Shown here: piece after piece, positions 10,548 through 21,609 of the stretch
How the letters are laid out: every line of letters starts with the position of its first letter
Position numbering within the stretch: the stretch's first letter is position 1
Translations under genes and position numbers: made by a program
Notes under the pieces: generated by a model
What the model saw: only the letters and a program-made list of their open reading frames with translations
Database searches by the model: none
Told to the model about the DNA's origin: nothing
NCBI GenBank assembly: GCA_033032865.1
Contig: JAWHQI010000049.1
Coordinates: 2,232,001-2,296,000 of the forward strand
Length of the DNA stretch: 64,000 nucleotides
Source: Dactylorhiza incarnata
Lineage: Eukaryota > Streptophyta > Magnoliopsida > Asparagales > Orchidaceae
Direction of reading: 5' to 3'

Positions 10548-11185
10548 TTTTCAGCGTTTTGATTTTCTTTGACTTTTTTGGCTGGCGAGAACGCTACGGA
10601 ACTCTGTAAAACTTTTGGACACAAATAGAAATGATATATTTCTCACTTGTTAATTACTTGCTTGCTGTCTCTGTGTATGTTTTTCCTTTATTCATTTTTT
10701 TCTCTCCTGTCGTTATTAGCACGGTGCTCATAGTGTTCTCTCTCGCCTATCTCTCGATCACTTAGCTCAGGTGTTTAACTAACAATTTATCTCCGCTTTC
10801 TCGCCCATTTGTTCTCTCAGGGGTCGCGGTTTCTTTGGATCCTCTGTCGCATCTCCCTCTCGCGAGGAGTACGCCTTCAACCCTTTAACCTTTGCGAGTG
10901 AAGCTTTTGCCTAGGCTTCTTTCATAGTTTCAAAGGCCGGACAACTTCTTCCATGTCCAACACCTTCGTGTCAGCGAGTACCCAGCCAGCCTATCTGGGG
11001 CGGCTTTTCCTTTGTTGAGAGGACCCTGTTGTGCGAGGCATCCCTTGCCTTACATGAATGAGTCGGGTTCTCTTCCCCTGTTATGCAAGCTCATCTCAAT
11101 TCGGCAAGCGAAATGGCCTTCTTCTGGTGTAACTTGACCCCATCTCGCAGCCTACTTTTTTTCTCATGCCTGCTTCGCCAGCCCT
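10548..11185. other. Non-coding part of the Tat element, 3' of aORF2
   Basis: T- and CT-rich sequence with no frame I would call. It presumably holds the 3' end of the antisense transcript and leads into the tandem array. Confidence 0.4.
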
Positions 11186-11850
11186 TCCAGAGATCAACCT
11201 GACCCACCGTCTGTGAGAGCCCGGTAATGGAATCGATCTTGGGCATTCTAGCACCAAAGAACTTGCCACTTGCCAGCCTCTCTGGAGATCAACCTGACCC
11301 ACCGTCTATGAGAGCCCGACAGCGGAATCGATCTGGGGTATTCCAGCACCAAAGAACTTGCCACTTGCCAGCCTCTCCAGAGATCAACCTGACCAACTGT
11401 CTATGAGAGCCCGATAGCAAAATCGATCTAGGGCATTCCAGCAGCAAAGAACTTGCCACTTGCCAGCCTCTCTAGATATCAACCTAACCCACTGTCTATG
11501 AGATCCCGACAGCGGAATTGATCCGGGGCATTCCAGCACCAAAGAACTTGCCACTTGCCATCCTCTCTAGAGATCAACCTGACCCACTGTCTATGAGAGC
11601 TCGACAGCGGAATTGATCTGGGGCATTCCAGCACCAAAGTACTTGCCACTTTCCAGCCTCTCCAGAGATCAATCTGACCCACCGTCTATGAGAGCCGGCA
11701 GCGGAATCGATCTTGGGCATTCCAGCACCAAAGAACTTGCCACTTGCCAACCTCTCCAGAGATCAACCTGACCCACCGTCTATGAGATCCCGGCAGCGGA
11801 ATCGATCTGGGACATTCAGCACCAAAGAACTTGCCACTTGCTCAAAAATG
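11186..11850. repeat. 95-bp tandem repeat, about seven copies
   Basis: The motif AGATCAACCT, or a one-base variant, recurs at 11191, 11286, 11381, 11476, 11571, 11666 and 11760, a period of 95 (once 94). Each unit also has GACCCACCGTCTATGAGAGC-like and CACCAAAGAACTTGCCACTT blocks. The period is not a multiple of three, so frames through it are accidental. The array lies between pol and the antisense ORFs. Tandem repeats in this zone of Tat elements are known to vary between copies and can seed satellites. Confidence 0.93.
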
Positions 11851-11905
11851 ACTTTAGAGTCTATGTATGGAGAATGAAATACACAATAAATTAGTTACAA
11901 AAGTT

Positions 11906-13081
11906 TTAAGGATAAAATCTTTTCAAATCATCCCCACTTCTGGCTCGGCCGAGAGGTACCCCTTCCACATCTTGGAGGTGGTACCCTCCATACTTGAGCA
12001 CCTCACTTACAATGTAAGGCCCCTCCCAATTGGGCTCAAGCTTAACTACAACGGCCCCTCTTCCTGCCGCATCTACCTTCTTCAGGACCAAGTCCCCCTT
12101 TTCGAACTATTTTATTCTGATGTGTTGGTCAAAGTACCTGGCCATCTGTCTCTTGACTTCCTCCCGTCAATCAATAGCGTGGTCTCAGAGCTCTCCCACC
12201 AGGTCCAGGGACAACCTTTGCTCTGCATCATTTTCCACTACCCATTCATCATCCCCTTTGCCTGCGGTGATCACTCTGGGGTTTTTCACCTCGAATTATA
12301 TCGGGAGGACGACCTCGGACCCATGAGACAGTTTGAAGGGGGTCTGCCCTGTGGTTGTGTTTGGAGTAGTCCTCAAGGCACACAGGACCGAGGGCATCGG
12401 CTCTACCCAGTTGCCCCTGAGATTCTCCACTTTCTTCTTGAGTAGGTTGACAATTATCATGTTCGTTACCTCCACCTGACCATTACTCCTTGGGTGGTGG
12501 ACCGATGCGAACCTGATGTTTATGCCGAGTTGGGTGCAGAAACTAACAAACTCTTTGCTGGCAAATTGTGTTCTGTTGTCCGTCACTATGGCCAATGGGA
12601 GCCCATGCCTGCAAATTATCTCCCCCCACACAAAATTTCTTACCACTTAGGACGTTACCTTGGCTAGCGCCTTTACTTCGACCCACTTGGAGAAATAATC
12701 AATCATTACTAATAGGAACTTCCTTTGGCCACTAGCTTGTGGGAAAGGACCTACAAGGTCCAAACCCCATATAGCGAAGGGCCACGAAGTTGTGTTGGTC
12801 CGGAGCCTCTGAGCTGGGTGGAGTTGGAGTGGAGCATAGAGCTGACATTTTGAACACTTCCTTGCGAACTCTGTTGCATCCTTGCTGAGGGTAGGCCAAA
12901 AATACCCTTGCCTCAACACTCTTCCCTCCAGACTTCGGCTCCCGGAGTAACTGCCACATTCCCCCAAGTGGATTTCTTTGAGGACTCTCGAGACCTCCTC
13001 CTCTGATACACAATGGGTCAGGAGCCCCGAGAGTGTTTTCCTGTATAGTCCTCCTACATGTAAGGAATAATAAGCCGACAT
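11906..13081 (-). pseudogene. pol: Tat integrase
   Basis: On the minus strand, 13081-12647 carries the zinc-binding region (ending CSKCQLYAPLQ) and the first part of the catalytic core (IWGLDLVGPFPQASG, MIDYFSKWVEV). A second frame, 12646-12296, continues the core with GLPLAIVTDNRTQFASKEF and HHPRSNGQVEV. The normal TDNGTQF-type Gly is Arg here. The C-terminal part (12091-11906) has KLEPNWEGPYIV and GDDLKRFYP, typical of gypsy integrase ends. The protein would insert cDNA into the host genome in the nucleus. Frame changes at 12647 and around 12290-12100 break it. No chromodomain is seen, as expected for a non-chromovirus. Confidence 0.85.
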
Positions 13082-13239
13082 ATATTTGAAGCATCATTTA
13101 TCCACGTCCCCTTCAGGGAACTTTCCCGATGCTAGGAAGGTGATAAAGGTATCCATCCATGATGCTCGCTGATCCACCTCCATCAACTCCCCTTCCTCGA
13201 TGGAAGGTTGGAAGAGTTCCGCTACTGTCCCCCAGCCCG

Positions 13240-14279
13240 ATGGCCAAAATTAGCTAGGAGGTCTGTCAGGGTGCTCTCCTCCCTTGACACATGCTTGATG
13301 GAGAAAGTGCGAAATTGCCCGATGACCCCCTTGGCCTTCTTTAGGTAGCGTTGGGGGGACGACTCCTTTGCTTAAAATTCTCCCATGATTTGGCATGCCA
13401 CCACCATGGAGTCCGTTGAGACCTTCATGTATTGCACTCCAAGCTCCTTGGCCAGCCACATGCCTGCTATCACTGCCTCGTACTCGGCCTGGTTGTTGGT
13501 AATTGGAAAATGATGCTCAAGGCTTGCTCAATCTTTGTCCCTCGGGGGCTTATTAGGATGATTCCTCCTCCATAGGAGTGCTTCCCTGACGCACCATCCA
13601 CCAGCATCTTCCATGCCAATGGGGGAGGTGATTCATGCTCCCCCACCTCTATTGCGTAGTCCGCCATGAAGTCCGCCACCGCTTGTGCCTTGATCGACAT
13701 CCTAGGCACAAACGTGATGTCGAACTCACTCAGCTCCACGAACCATTTTGCTAGGCTCCCCGAATGCTCCACCCCTTCCATGATTTTGCGAAGTGGGTGG
13801 TCGGTCACCACTTTGATTAAGTGCACTTGGAAGTATGGTCGGAGCTTCCGAGCCGATACCACCAAAGAAAAAGCAAATTTTTCTAAAATTAGGTATCGGA
13901 GCTCTGACTTCCTCAGCACTCGGCTGACGTAGTATATGGGGAACTGCGTCCTCCCTTATTCCCGGACCAACACTGAACTTACTGCCTCAGATCCTACCCC
14001 CAAGTATAGGGATAGATACTCCCCTTGCCTTGGTCCCTGGAGTAGAGGAGTCTGGGTGAGTTTCCCCTTCAAAGCTTGGAAAGCTTCCTCACATTCTGAG
14101 GTCCATTCAAATTTTTTGTTTCCCTGTAGCACCTTGAAGAATGGTGCACACTTCTCACCCGCCTTGGAAAGGAACCTACTGAGTCCGGCCAAATTTCCTG
14201 TGAGACGCTGAACCTCCTTCGAGTTTCTTGGCGACCCCAACTCCATGATCGCTTTAACCTTATCTGGGTTAGGCTCCAC
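13240..14279 (-). pseudogene. pol: Tat RT end, RNase H and archaeal-type second RNase H
   Basis: The frame 14279-13956 carries the RT-RNase H connection (EPNPDKVKAIMELGSPRN, RFLSKAGEKCAPFFKVL). The frame 13919-13470 has RNase H sequence (KWFVELSEFDITFVPRMS, ADFMADYA) and then the start of a second RNase H (LVDGASGKHSYGGGIILISP). Its remainder (LAKELGVQYMKVSTDS) is read in another frame down to about 13250. A second RNase H between the first and integrase is a known mark of the Tat lineage and is the main reason for this lineage call. The enzymes degrade the RNA strand during reverse transcription. Confidence 0.83.
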
Positions 14280-14591
14280 CCCCGCTGGGGTGAGCTAGTG
14301 ACCTAGGAACTTTCCCCGGCTAGCCCCGAAGACACACTTTAGGGGTTTGAGCTTCATCTTATACTTCTGCAAGGTCCCAAAGGTCTCTTCAAGGTCTTGG
14401 AGGTGAGACTCGAGGTCCCGACTCTTTATCATGAGATCATCAACATAGACCTCCAGGTTCCTTCACTTCTGCTCTCAGAAGACCCTGTGCATCATTCGTT
14501 GGTACATGGCCCCTGCATTTTCTTAGCCCAAAGGGCATCATTTTATAGCAGTAGAACCCATCCCCTGTGATGAAGGAGACATCCTTGATGT

Positions 14592-14627
<36 letters not shown>

Positions 14628-15211
14628 GCATGCGGATCTAATGATAACCTGAAAAAGCATCTAAAAAATACATTATAGGGAAACCGACGGCTGAGTCAAC
14701 TAGCGTGTTGATTCTAGGCAAGGGTTAGCAATCCTTGGGGAATGATTTTTTAAGCAAGGAAAAATCGATACACATCCTCAACTCACCTCCTCCCTTTTTT
14801 TACCATAACCACGTTGGAGACCCAGCCTGGATACTGGATCTCCGATACAAAACCGGCCTGTAGGAGCATACCCACCTCCTCTCAGATGGGCCCCTCTAGC
14901 TTGTTTGCTATGGCCCTCTTCTTTTGATGGATGGGGCGGGTGCCAGGGTCGAGATTGAGGCGATGGCAAGCCACATATGCATCGATTCCAGGCATCTCCG
15001 CGGTACTCCAAGTGAAGAGATCCACATTTTCCTGGACGCAGGCCAGGATTTGCTTCTGCTCCTCCAGGCCGAGCTCCCCGCTGATTCGGACCTTCTCCAC
15101 CACCCAAGCCTGGGTGGTGACTTTGAGCTCCACGACCTCCTCCACGGCTTCTAGTCAGGACTGCTCTCCCCAAACCTCTTCCTTCTCCTCGTCGCAAGTC
15201 GGCACTTCGAC
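14280..15211 (-). pseudogene. pol: Tat reverse transcriptase, broken
   Basis: The N-terminal part (15145-14882) shows QENVDLFTWSTAEMPGID and [19 protein letters not shown], a typical Tat RT entry. The middle has SFITGDGFYCYKMMPFGL (14580-14520) and the catalytic YVDD at 14436-14447. There are several stops, such as the one just before 14882, and a 34-base G run (14593-14626) replaces conserved sequence upstream of the FITGDG segment. That run may be a sequencing or assembly artefact. The chromovirus insertion at 15217 separates RT from protease. Confidence 0.82.
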
Positions 15212-15216
15212 CTTCT

Positions 15217-16377
15217 TGACGGCGACGACCTCCACGACGGCCAACTTGGTGATGAAAATGACATCCATGGCACACTTGATGATGATGTTGAACTGTCGGC
15301 CAAAGACTTGCAGCGCCGTAGCGGTCACGACTACAATCTCCGCTCACGCAAAAAGAAAATAATTTAGTTTATTTTGCTAATTTATGGTCTACAATTATCT
15401 ATTTATGTGGTTTGCATTTAATTATTTATTTCTGTCATTTTTAATTTATGGTGTGCGTTTAGCCACTGTTTTGGGCTGTTATTAACCTTTTGGATGTACG
15501 CCTTATATAAGGCCAAAAACTCTGCCTATGTTATTAGATTTTGATGAAATTGAAAACTATTATTTTTCCCCCAAAAACCTAAACTTCTCTCTCCCTCTTC
15601 CTCTCTCTTTGTCGCCGCCCCCCTTGAGGGTTTCTTCCAAGGTTCGGCCGCCCCACTTCCTCCTCATCTTCTTTCCTCCATATTCTCACCTCCACACTAT
15701 TCCTCCACCACCTTTCATCTCTACGTTACTCCTTTCATCCACGACTCCAAGTTTTCTCGTGCAAGAAAGAAAAAGGCTTTGGGTGATCTTCTACGGCGTG
15801 AAGCGGGGAAGACGGACGTGTTCTTCATCCTTGGTGCACTTCCCGTGGATCTCGACGGAAGGCGATCATTTCTTGTGGTTCCAACATCTCGGATCTACTT
15901 TTCTGAGAGGGGTAACGAAAAATACTACTCAAGAGATCTTCCTTTCTTTGATAGTCTTGTGGTGGACGATTTTTGCGTGGATTTTCGAAGCTTTAATTAT
16001 CGCGGTAGTTTTTATAATAGATATGTGGTTTTTGTTTGGTTTTCCAATAACTCTCGAGAGGATTGACGACCCTCGCTATTTATTCTAGTTGGGATAGATC
16101 CAACCACTTTCGAATCGTGCTTTATTTTTGGTGGATCTGTTTTGGTACAACTCCAAGCTCGTCGGAATCAATATTATTCCTTTTAGCCGGAGCGGATTTT
16201 GGCCTATAGCCATTCTCCGAACCAAGTGCGGTGTGGCTACCCGTACGTTAGCGCGAAAGATAAATAAAAATAATTGTGGCGACTGCGTTTCGTTAGTGTG
16301 TGGTATAGAGGGCGTAGAACGTATCGAGAGACGTTGTTGCGTCGTCCGTGTAGGATCAATTTGGTCGGCCTACATCA
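15217..16377 (+). repeat. 5' LTR of the chromovirus
   Basis: 1161 bp, TGACGG to CATCA, matching 21459-22618. The core promoter is a perfect 14-bp palindrome around the TATA box, GCCTTATATAAGGC (15500-15513). The first 150 bp correspond to the coding overlap described at 21205-21609. Confidence 0.94.
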
Positions 16378-16380
16378 ATT

Positions 16381-16396
16381 TGGTATCAGAGCTAGG
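16381..16396 (+). other. Primer binding site of the chromovirus
   Basis: TGGTATCAGAGCTAGG lies 3 bp after the LTR and is complementary to the 3' end of initiator tRNA-Met. Confidence 0.85.
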
Positions 16397-16790
16397 TTCG
16401 TGTCAATTTCTAAATTGACCCAATCCTTAGGTTGTCGTAGAATGCCGACACTCACAATCGTCACACGATTTGGCATTCAAAATTTAAAATAAAATTTCAT
16501 CGGTCTGCGAATAGCGGTCTAAAATTCTCATTTTTTGCGAAATTAAAAAACAAATTCTGGATATTCTACTTATTATTTTCTGTAAGAAAATCAAAAATTA
16601 TTTTTACTTACCTTATTTATTAGGCTGGAATAAAATTATATTTCGTAAAATTTCTGTCGATCTAAAATTCTGGTCTGCATTTAGTAAAAAAACAAACAAT
16701 TTTTCCTGCAGAAAATTACAAAAAACATCACTTGTCCTGTTGTTTATGCGCACTAGCCGTGGCACGGAATATCTCCCAACCGCTTCCACC
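16397..16790 (+). other. Chromovirus leader
   Basis: An AT-rich untranslated leader between the PBS and the gag ATG. No gene is seen. Confidence 0.6.
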
Positions 16791-17873
16791 ATGGCAGACG
16801 ACCATGATGACGAGCACGCTCCGACAATGATTGCGGAGCTTCGGGACGAGTTTAATGCTAAGTTCGATGCACTCACACAGTTAATACAAGGGTTAGCATT
16901 AAATCAAGCGGTGCCTCGAAATCCCGTTGCTAACCAACGAGATGAGAGACCAAACCATCCCCATAATCAGAACAATGAGCAAGCGCCTCGAGCTCCTTAT
17001 GAGTTTGATGTAACTAGAGCCATGAAAATTGATCCACCGTCATACGATGGTATGGGTGAACCCCAAGTATTTTTAGATTGGATTATGGAGATCGAGTGTT
17101 ACTTTGAGTGGAAAAATCTGACGGATGGTGAGAAGGTGCGGGTTGCACGGATGATGCTTCTGGGTAGGGCCAAAACGTTCTGGTTGAACGAAGAGAGGCG
17201 TCTAGGTACCGTAAATGGAGCACCCCCAATTGGGTGGGCTGCCATGAAAGCACTCCTGTCTGACCAATATGTCCCTGCGTATCACCGAACCCAAATGTTC
17301 GACGAGTTATCCACCCATCGTCAGGGGAGCAAATCGGTAGCGGAGTACATGGGACTCCTGAAAGATATGATGGTGCAGTGTGACGTACGGGAAATGCCCG
17401 AATTTACACTATCTAGTTTTCGTAAGGGACTCAACCCAGACATCCAAGGCAAGCTCTTGCGTTATGGTTATATGAACCTTAACACGACATTCAATGCATC
17501 CTTAGACATAGAGAAGCACAACGCTTACAAGTCCAAGGGATGAGCATTCCAGAAAGGAAAGTCCCTTTTAGGAGCCCCACCTTCGTCCTCCATGTGGGAC
17601 AAAGGAAGATTTCGATCGACTGATTCGAATTCTGTAGTCATTACTGCTAGGAACATTAGGAATCCCGCTGGTTAGAGAGTTCCGGTAGGACGGATTAATA
17701 AGACTAATGCCACATGTTATTCTTGCGGGATCCAAGGGCATTACTCTAGTGAGTGCCCCGCTAAGAGTAAACCACTAGCACTATTAGACTCCACGTCTGA
17801 ACCCGCCGAGATCGTCTATGAAGCCGGCGATGAATCTGATGCCGAGCCGAGTGATATTGAAAATGAATCTTAT
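16791..17873 (+). pseudogene. gag: Chromovirus gag
   Basis: The start is chosen at 16791 because the context CCACCATGG is ideal for a plant start. The N-terminus has a Glu/Asp-rich helix (MADDHDDEHAPTMIAELRDE). The capsid part (about 17000-17520) shows PPSYDGMGEPQVFLDWIME and RMMLLGRAKTFW, the retrotransposon gag fold. A TGA at 17541 stops it. In the same frame, after another TAG near 17673, comes the zinc knuckle CYSCGIQGHYSSECP (about 17710-17755). It would form the particle and bind RNA. Confidence 0.9.
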
Positions 17874-18746
17874 ATGATGGTTATGAGGTGTATTTTGTCC
17901 ACACCGCGTGCGTCGGATGAGAATAATCGGACGAATATCTTTTCATTAAATTTTAAAAGCGGTGAGAAGTGGTGTAAACTAATAATAGATAGCGGTAGTA
18001 GCATGAACGTCATTTCGGAAAACTGTATCACTTGTATGCATTTAGTCACTGAACCGCACCCCCATCGGTATATAATAGCGTGGGTAAACAAAACGTCTAT
18101 TGCGGTCTCTAAACGTTGTCTAGTGCCGCTTACAATGAAGAGCTATATCGACAAGGTGTGGTGCGACATCATCCCCATGGATGTTGGTCATGTACTACTA
18201 GGGCGACCATGGCTTTATGATTATGATGTGACCCATTTCGGACGAGCCAACACATACGAGTTTAAGTTTAATGGTAAGACCATTGTCTTGAAACCCTCAC
18301 CACCTAAGGATCCGTTGATTGCCTCCAAAGACACAATTGTGCCTGCGGAAAAGAAAACAATAGGCTTGATAAGTAGGAAGGAATTAGAGCGTGAGACCTT
18401 CTTGAATGTCGTCATCTATGCTTTAGTATGTCTACAGGATAAGGACGATTCACCATCTTTAGAGAACCTACTGTTATCTCTGCGTACACTTTTGGAAGAG
18501 TATAAGGACGTCTATCCGGTGGACTTACCATCTAAGTTGCCACCCATGAGGGAAATCCAGCACGAGATTGATTTCATCCCGGGCTCATCATTGCCTAATC
18601 TCCCCCATTATCGGCTCAATCCCGCCGCACATAATGAATTACAAACATAAATTTCAGATTTATTAGCAAAGGGATATATCCGCCATAGTAAGAGTCCATG
18701 TGCCTTCCCTGCACTTTTGGTCCCAAAAAATGATAAGTCTTGAAGA
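17874..18746 (+). pseudogene. pol: Chromovirus protease and RT N-terminus
   Basis: It is in frame with gag. The protease active site is IIDSGSSMNVIS (about 17980-18015) and GHVLLGRPWLYDYDV follows, both typical of gypsy aspartic proteases. The RT entry has LPPMREIQHEIDFIPGSSLP. TAA at 18648 and TGA at 18741 interrupt the frame just before the RT palm. Confidence 0.88.
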
Positions 18747-21224
18747 TTGTGTGTAGACTACCGGACCATAAATAAAATTACTGTTAAATATAGGTTTCCC
18801 ATCCCACGTTTGGACAATTTATTAGATATGTTATCTGGAGCCACCATATTCTCAAAGTTGGATCTTAAAAGTGGTTACCACCAAATAAGGATACGGGAGG
18901 GAGACGAATGGAAAACAACATTTAAGTCTAAGGGTGGGCTCTATGAGTGGTTGGTGCTTGGAGAGGGGCTCACCAATGGACCGAGTACTTTCTCGCGGTT
19001 AATGACCCAAATATTTAAACCATATATGGGTAAATTTGTAGTGGTCTATTTCGATGACATATTAGTATTTAGCCTCTCGTCGATGGACCATGAAGAACAT
19101 TTGAGGACGATCATAACAACATTGCGCCAAGAAACTTTATTTATTAATCTTAAAAAGTGCGCATTTGGTGTGACTTCTGTAGAGTTTCTAGGATACATAG
19201 TGAGTTCTGAAGGTATTCATGTTGACCCTAAAAAGATCCAAGTTATTCGAGAATGGCCGGAACCTAAAAATATCCAGGAGGTTAGAAGTTTTCATGGATT
19301 GGCCATGTTTTATCGAAGGTTTATTCGCAATTTTAGTAGTATCATGGCACCAATCACTGAGTGCATGAAGAAGGGTGAATTTAAGTGGACTAAAGCGACC
19401 ACTACTGCATTTCAAACGATTAAGGAACGGATGTCTGAAGCCCCACTACTGCGGTTGCCGGATTTTAGCAAGGTGTTTGAATTATCATGTGACGCATCTG
19501 GGATAGGAATCGAAGGAGTTTTAAGTCAAGAGGGACATCCGATAGGTTATTTTAGCGAGAAGCTTGTGGGCCCAAAATTAAATTACTCCAATTATGATCG
19601 TGAGTTCTATGCCGTAATACGTTGTCTTCAGCATTGGCGACACTATCTTATATCAAAAGAATTTGTAATCTTATCTGATCATGAGGCGCTAAAATTTGTA
19701 AACTGCCAAAGTAAAATTAGCCCTCGGCATGCCAAATGGGTGTCGTACCTTCAGGAGTACACATTCATTATCAAGCACCTTAAGGGTATGTTAAATCGTG
19801 TGGCAGACGCTCTTAGTCGTGTCACACTATTATTATCTGCAATGGAAGTAACGGTCATAGGATTTGAGAGAATTAAGGATGAATATGTTCAATGCCCAGA
19901 TTTTAAGGACATATATTTAGCCGCTCAGGACAATTCCTCTTCTACTATCTCTGCATACTACATCCGTGACGGTTATCTATTTAAGCATACACAATTATGT
20001 ATTCCCCGTTCCTCGCTACGCCATTTCATTATATGGGAGTTACATAGTGGAGGGTTAGGTGGACATTTCGGTCGGGATAAAACTATCACACTAGTTGAGG
20101 ACAAATTCTTTTGGCCAGGCCTCAAACCAATGGTCAATAAAATCGTTGGGAGTTGCCGTGTATGTCAATTAGCGAAAGGTAACAAGACCAATGCGGGTCT
20201 GTACACACCACTGTCGATTCCGTTTGTCCCATGGGAGGATGTTAGCATGGACTTCATATTGGGCCTACCCATTACATTCAGGCGACACGATTCCATTCTA
20301 GTCGTAGTGGATCGATTTTCCAAAATGGCCTACTTTATCACATGCAATAACACCAACGATGCATCACATGTTGCTAAATTGTATTTCAAGGAGGTCGTGG
20401 CTCATCGGGGCGTCCCCAAAACGATAGTGACTAATAGGGACGTTAAATTTACTAGCTATTTCTGTAAAACACTTTCGAAGCTTTTAGGAACTAGACTTAT
20501 GTTTTCGTCGGCCTATCATCCCCAAATGGATGGGCAAACGGAAGTGGTTAACCGAAGCTTGAGTGGTTTACTTCGTTGCCCCGTGGGTGATCATAAAGGT
20601 ACGTGGGACCTTATTCTTCCTCATGCTCAACTAGCTTATAATAATTCTAAGAATAGGTCCACTGGATTATCACCAAATGAGATCGTACATGGATATAAGG
20701 CTCCCGTGCCCCTTGACATGGTTCCGCTACCACCATCTTTTAAATCAAGTCAATTTGCACAGGACTTCGCCTCGCATGTTCACACTCTCCATAAGCACAT
20801 TAGTGATACGTTAGCTAAGAAATATTCTATTTATCAATCGAATGCTAACGTACATAAGCGAGCAGTCCCCTTGAATATTGGTGATTTGATAATGGTTCGT
20901 CTAATCCCGGAACGGATGCAGTCGGGCACCGTAAAGAAATTGGCGAATAGGAGAGCCGGTCCTTTTCGGGTTTTAAAGAAGCTAGGCGAAAATGCATATC
21001 TATTGAAGTTACCCGCTGATTGGGGAATTTCCCTTGTTTTTAACGTTTCAGATTTAACGCTTTATGTCGCTCCACCACCTGAACTGTCTGTCTCTCCGTT
21101 TAATATTTCCACTACATCTTCTAATGGGGTGGGGGTGAGATTGTTTCTGGATCACTCTCTCCTTCGGATTCTACGGGAGGTATGTTGCCTACTGGTGATA
21201 AAACATGTTTTCTTCTTTGCCTAA
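18747..21224 (+). CDS. pol: Chromovirus RT, RNase H and integrase (825-codon open stretch)
   Basis: RT shows VDYRTINKITVKYRFPIP, the catalytic YFDD (19047-19058) and FLGYIVSSEGIHVDPKK. The usual MPFGLTNAP block reads GEGLTNGPSTF, a likely damaging change. RNase H starts at ELSCDASGIGIEGVL (about 19480). Integrase has a zinc region ending CRVCQLAKGN, then the core with SMDFILGLP, VVDRFSKMAYF, TNRDVKFTS (usually SDRD) and SAYHPQMDGQTEVVNRS. The C-terminal barrel has RAGPFRVLKKLGENAYLLKLP. The final 15 or so codons are out of frame with the chromodomain segment that follows, so a frameshift lies near 21180-21220. Transcribed from the 5' LTR if at all. Confidence 0.92.
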   Translation: MCVDYRTINKITVKYRFPIPRLDNLLDMLSGATIFSKLDLKSGYHQIRIREGDEWKTTFKSKGGLYEWLVLGEGLTNGPSTFSRLMTQIFKPYMGKFVVVYFDDILVFSLSSMDHEEHLRTIITTLRQETLFINLKKCAFGVTSVEFLGYIVSSEGIHVDPKKIQVIREWPEPKNIQEVRSFHGLAMFYRRFIRNFSSIMAPITECMKKGEFKWTKATTTAFQTIKERMSEAPLLRLPDFSKVFELSCDASGIGIEGVLSQEGHPIGYFSEKLVGPKLNYSNYDREFYAVIRCLQHWRHYLISKEFVILSDHEALKFVNCQSKISPRHAKWVSYLQEYTFIIKHLKGMLNRVADALSRVTLLLSAMEVTVIGFERIKDEYVQCPDFKDIYLAAQDNSSSTISAYYIRDGYLFKHTQLCIPRSSLRHFIIWELHSGGLGGHFGRDKTITLVEDKFFWPGLKPMVNKIVGSCRVCQLAKGNKTNAGLYTPLSIPFVPWEDVSMDFILGLPITFRRHDSILVVVDRFSKMAYFITCNNTNDASHVAKLYFKEVVAHRGVPKTIVTNRDVKFTSYFCKTLSKLLGTRLMFSSAYHPQMDGQTEVVNRSLSGLLRCPVGDHKGTWDLILPHAQLAYNNSKNRSTGLSPNEIVHGYKAPVPLDMVPLPPSFKSSQFAQDFASHVHTLHKHISDTLAKKYSIYQSNANVHKRAVPLNIGDLIMVRLIPERMQSGTVKKLANRRAGPFRVLKKLGENAYLLKLPADWGISLVFNVSDLTLYVAPPPELSVSPFNISTTSSNGVGVRLFLDHSLLRILREVCCLLVIKHVFFFA

Positions 21225-21609
21225 CGCCTTTCCAAGGTTCCCACAGACCGATTTCTTTCCTGACAGGATTTTGCAGGATGCAGTGTTTTCCACTCCCGAT
21301 GGTGACATTCACAGGTTTTTGATCTGCTGGCGTGGTCGCCCTGCTTCAGACGACTCTTGGCTCTCCGCCTCGGATGTGGATCTTCTGGACGCGTATCTCC
21401 TATGCAGCTACTTACCCGCACACTCATCGGTGATGAGTCCTTTTGAGCGGGGGAGGATTGACGGCGACGGCCTCCATGACGGCCAACTTGGTGATGAAAA
21501 TGACGTCCATGGCGCACTTGATGATGATGTTGAACCGCCGGCCAAATACTTGCGGCGCCGTAGCAGTCATGACTGCAATCTCCGCCCACGCAACAAGAAA
21601 TTAATTTAG
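21205..21609 (+). pseudogene. pol: Chromodomain-like C-terminus running into the 3' LTR
   Basis: The frame shows DRILQDAVFSTPDGDIHRFL and ICWRGRPASDDSW, the three-strand core and aromatic residues of a chromodomain-like tail that guides integration to marked chromatin. It continues through the PPT (ERGRIDG) and 151 bp into the 3' LTR, ending at 21607-21609 with a basic tail (RRRSSHDCNLRPRNKK). Coding overlap with the 3' LTR is known in some CRM elements. Confidence 0.75.
21447..21457 (+). other. Polypurine tract of the chromovirus
   Basis: AGCGGGGGAGGA-like purines end one base before the 3' LTR start at 21459. The tract lies inside the coding frame. Confidence 0.75.

Noticed and set aside
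11186..11850. Regular repeats that might suggest a CRISPR array
   Set aside because: The whole 95-bp unit is repeated with no unique spacers, the context is a plant retroelement, and the array fits the known Tat tandem-repeat zone.
11867..12445. 192-aa plus-strand frame
   Set aside because: It lies opposite the Tat integrase, whose minus-strand motifs are unmistakable. It is a shadow frame.
14778..15347. 189-aa minus-strand Arg/Gly-rich frame
   Set aside because: It overlaps the true RT frame (FTWSTAEMPGID) in another phase and runs across the chromovirus LTR border, so it cannot be one gene.
15528..16088. 186-aa plus-strand frame (also 21850-22329)
   Set aside because: It sits within the R-U5 part of both chromovirus LTRs, with a pyrimidine-rich start and no conserved domain. 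Being in both LTRs is due to duplication.
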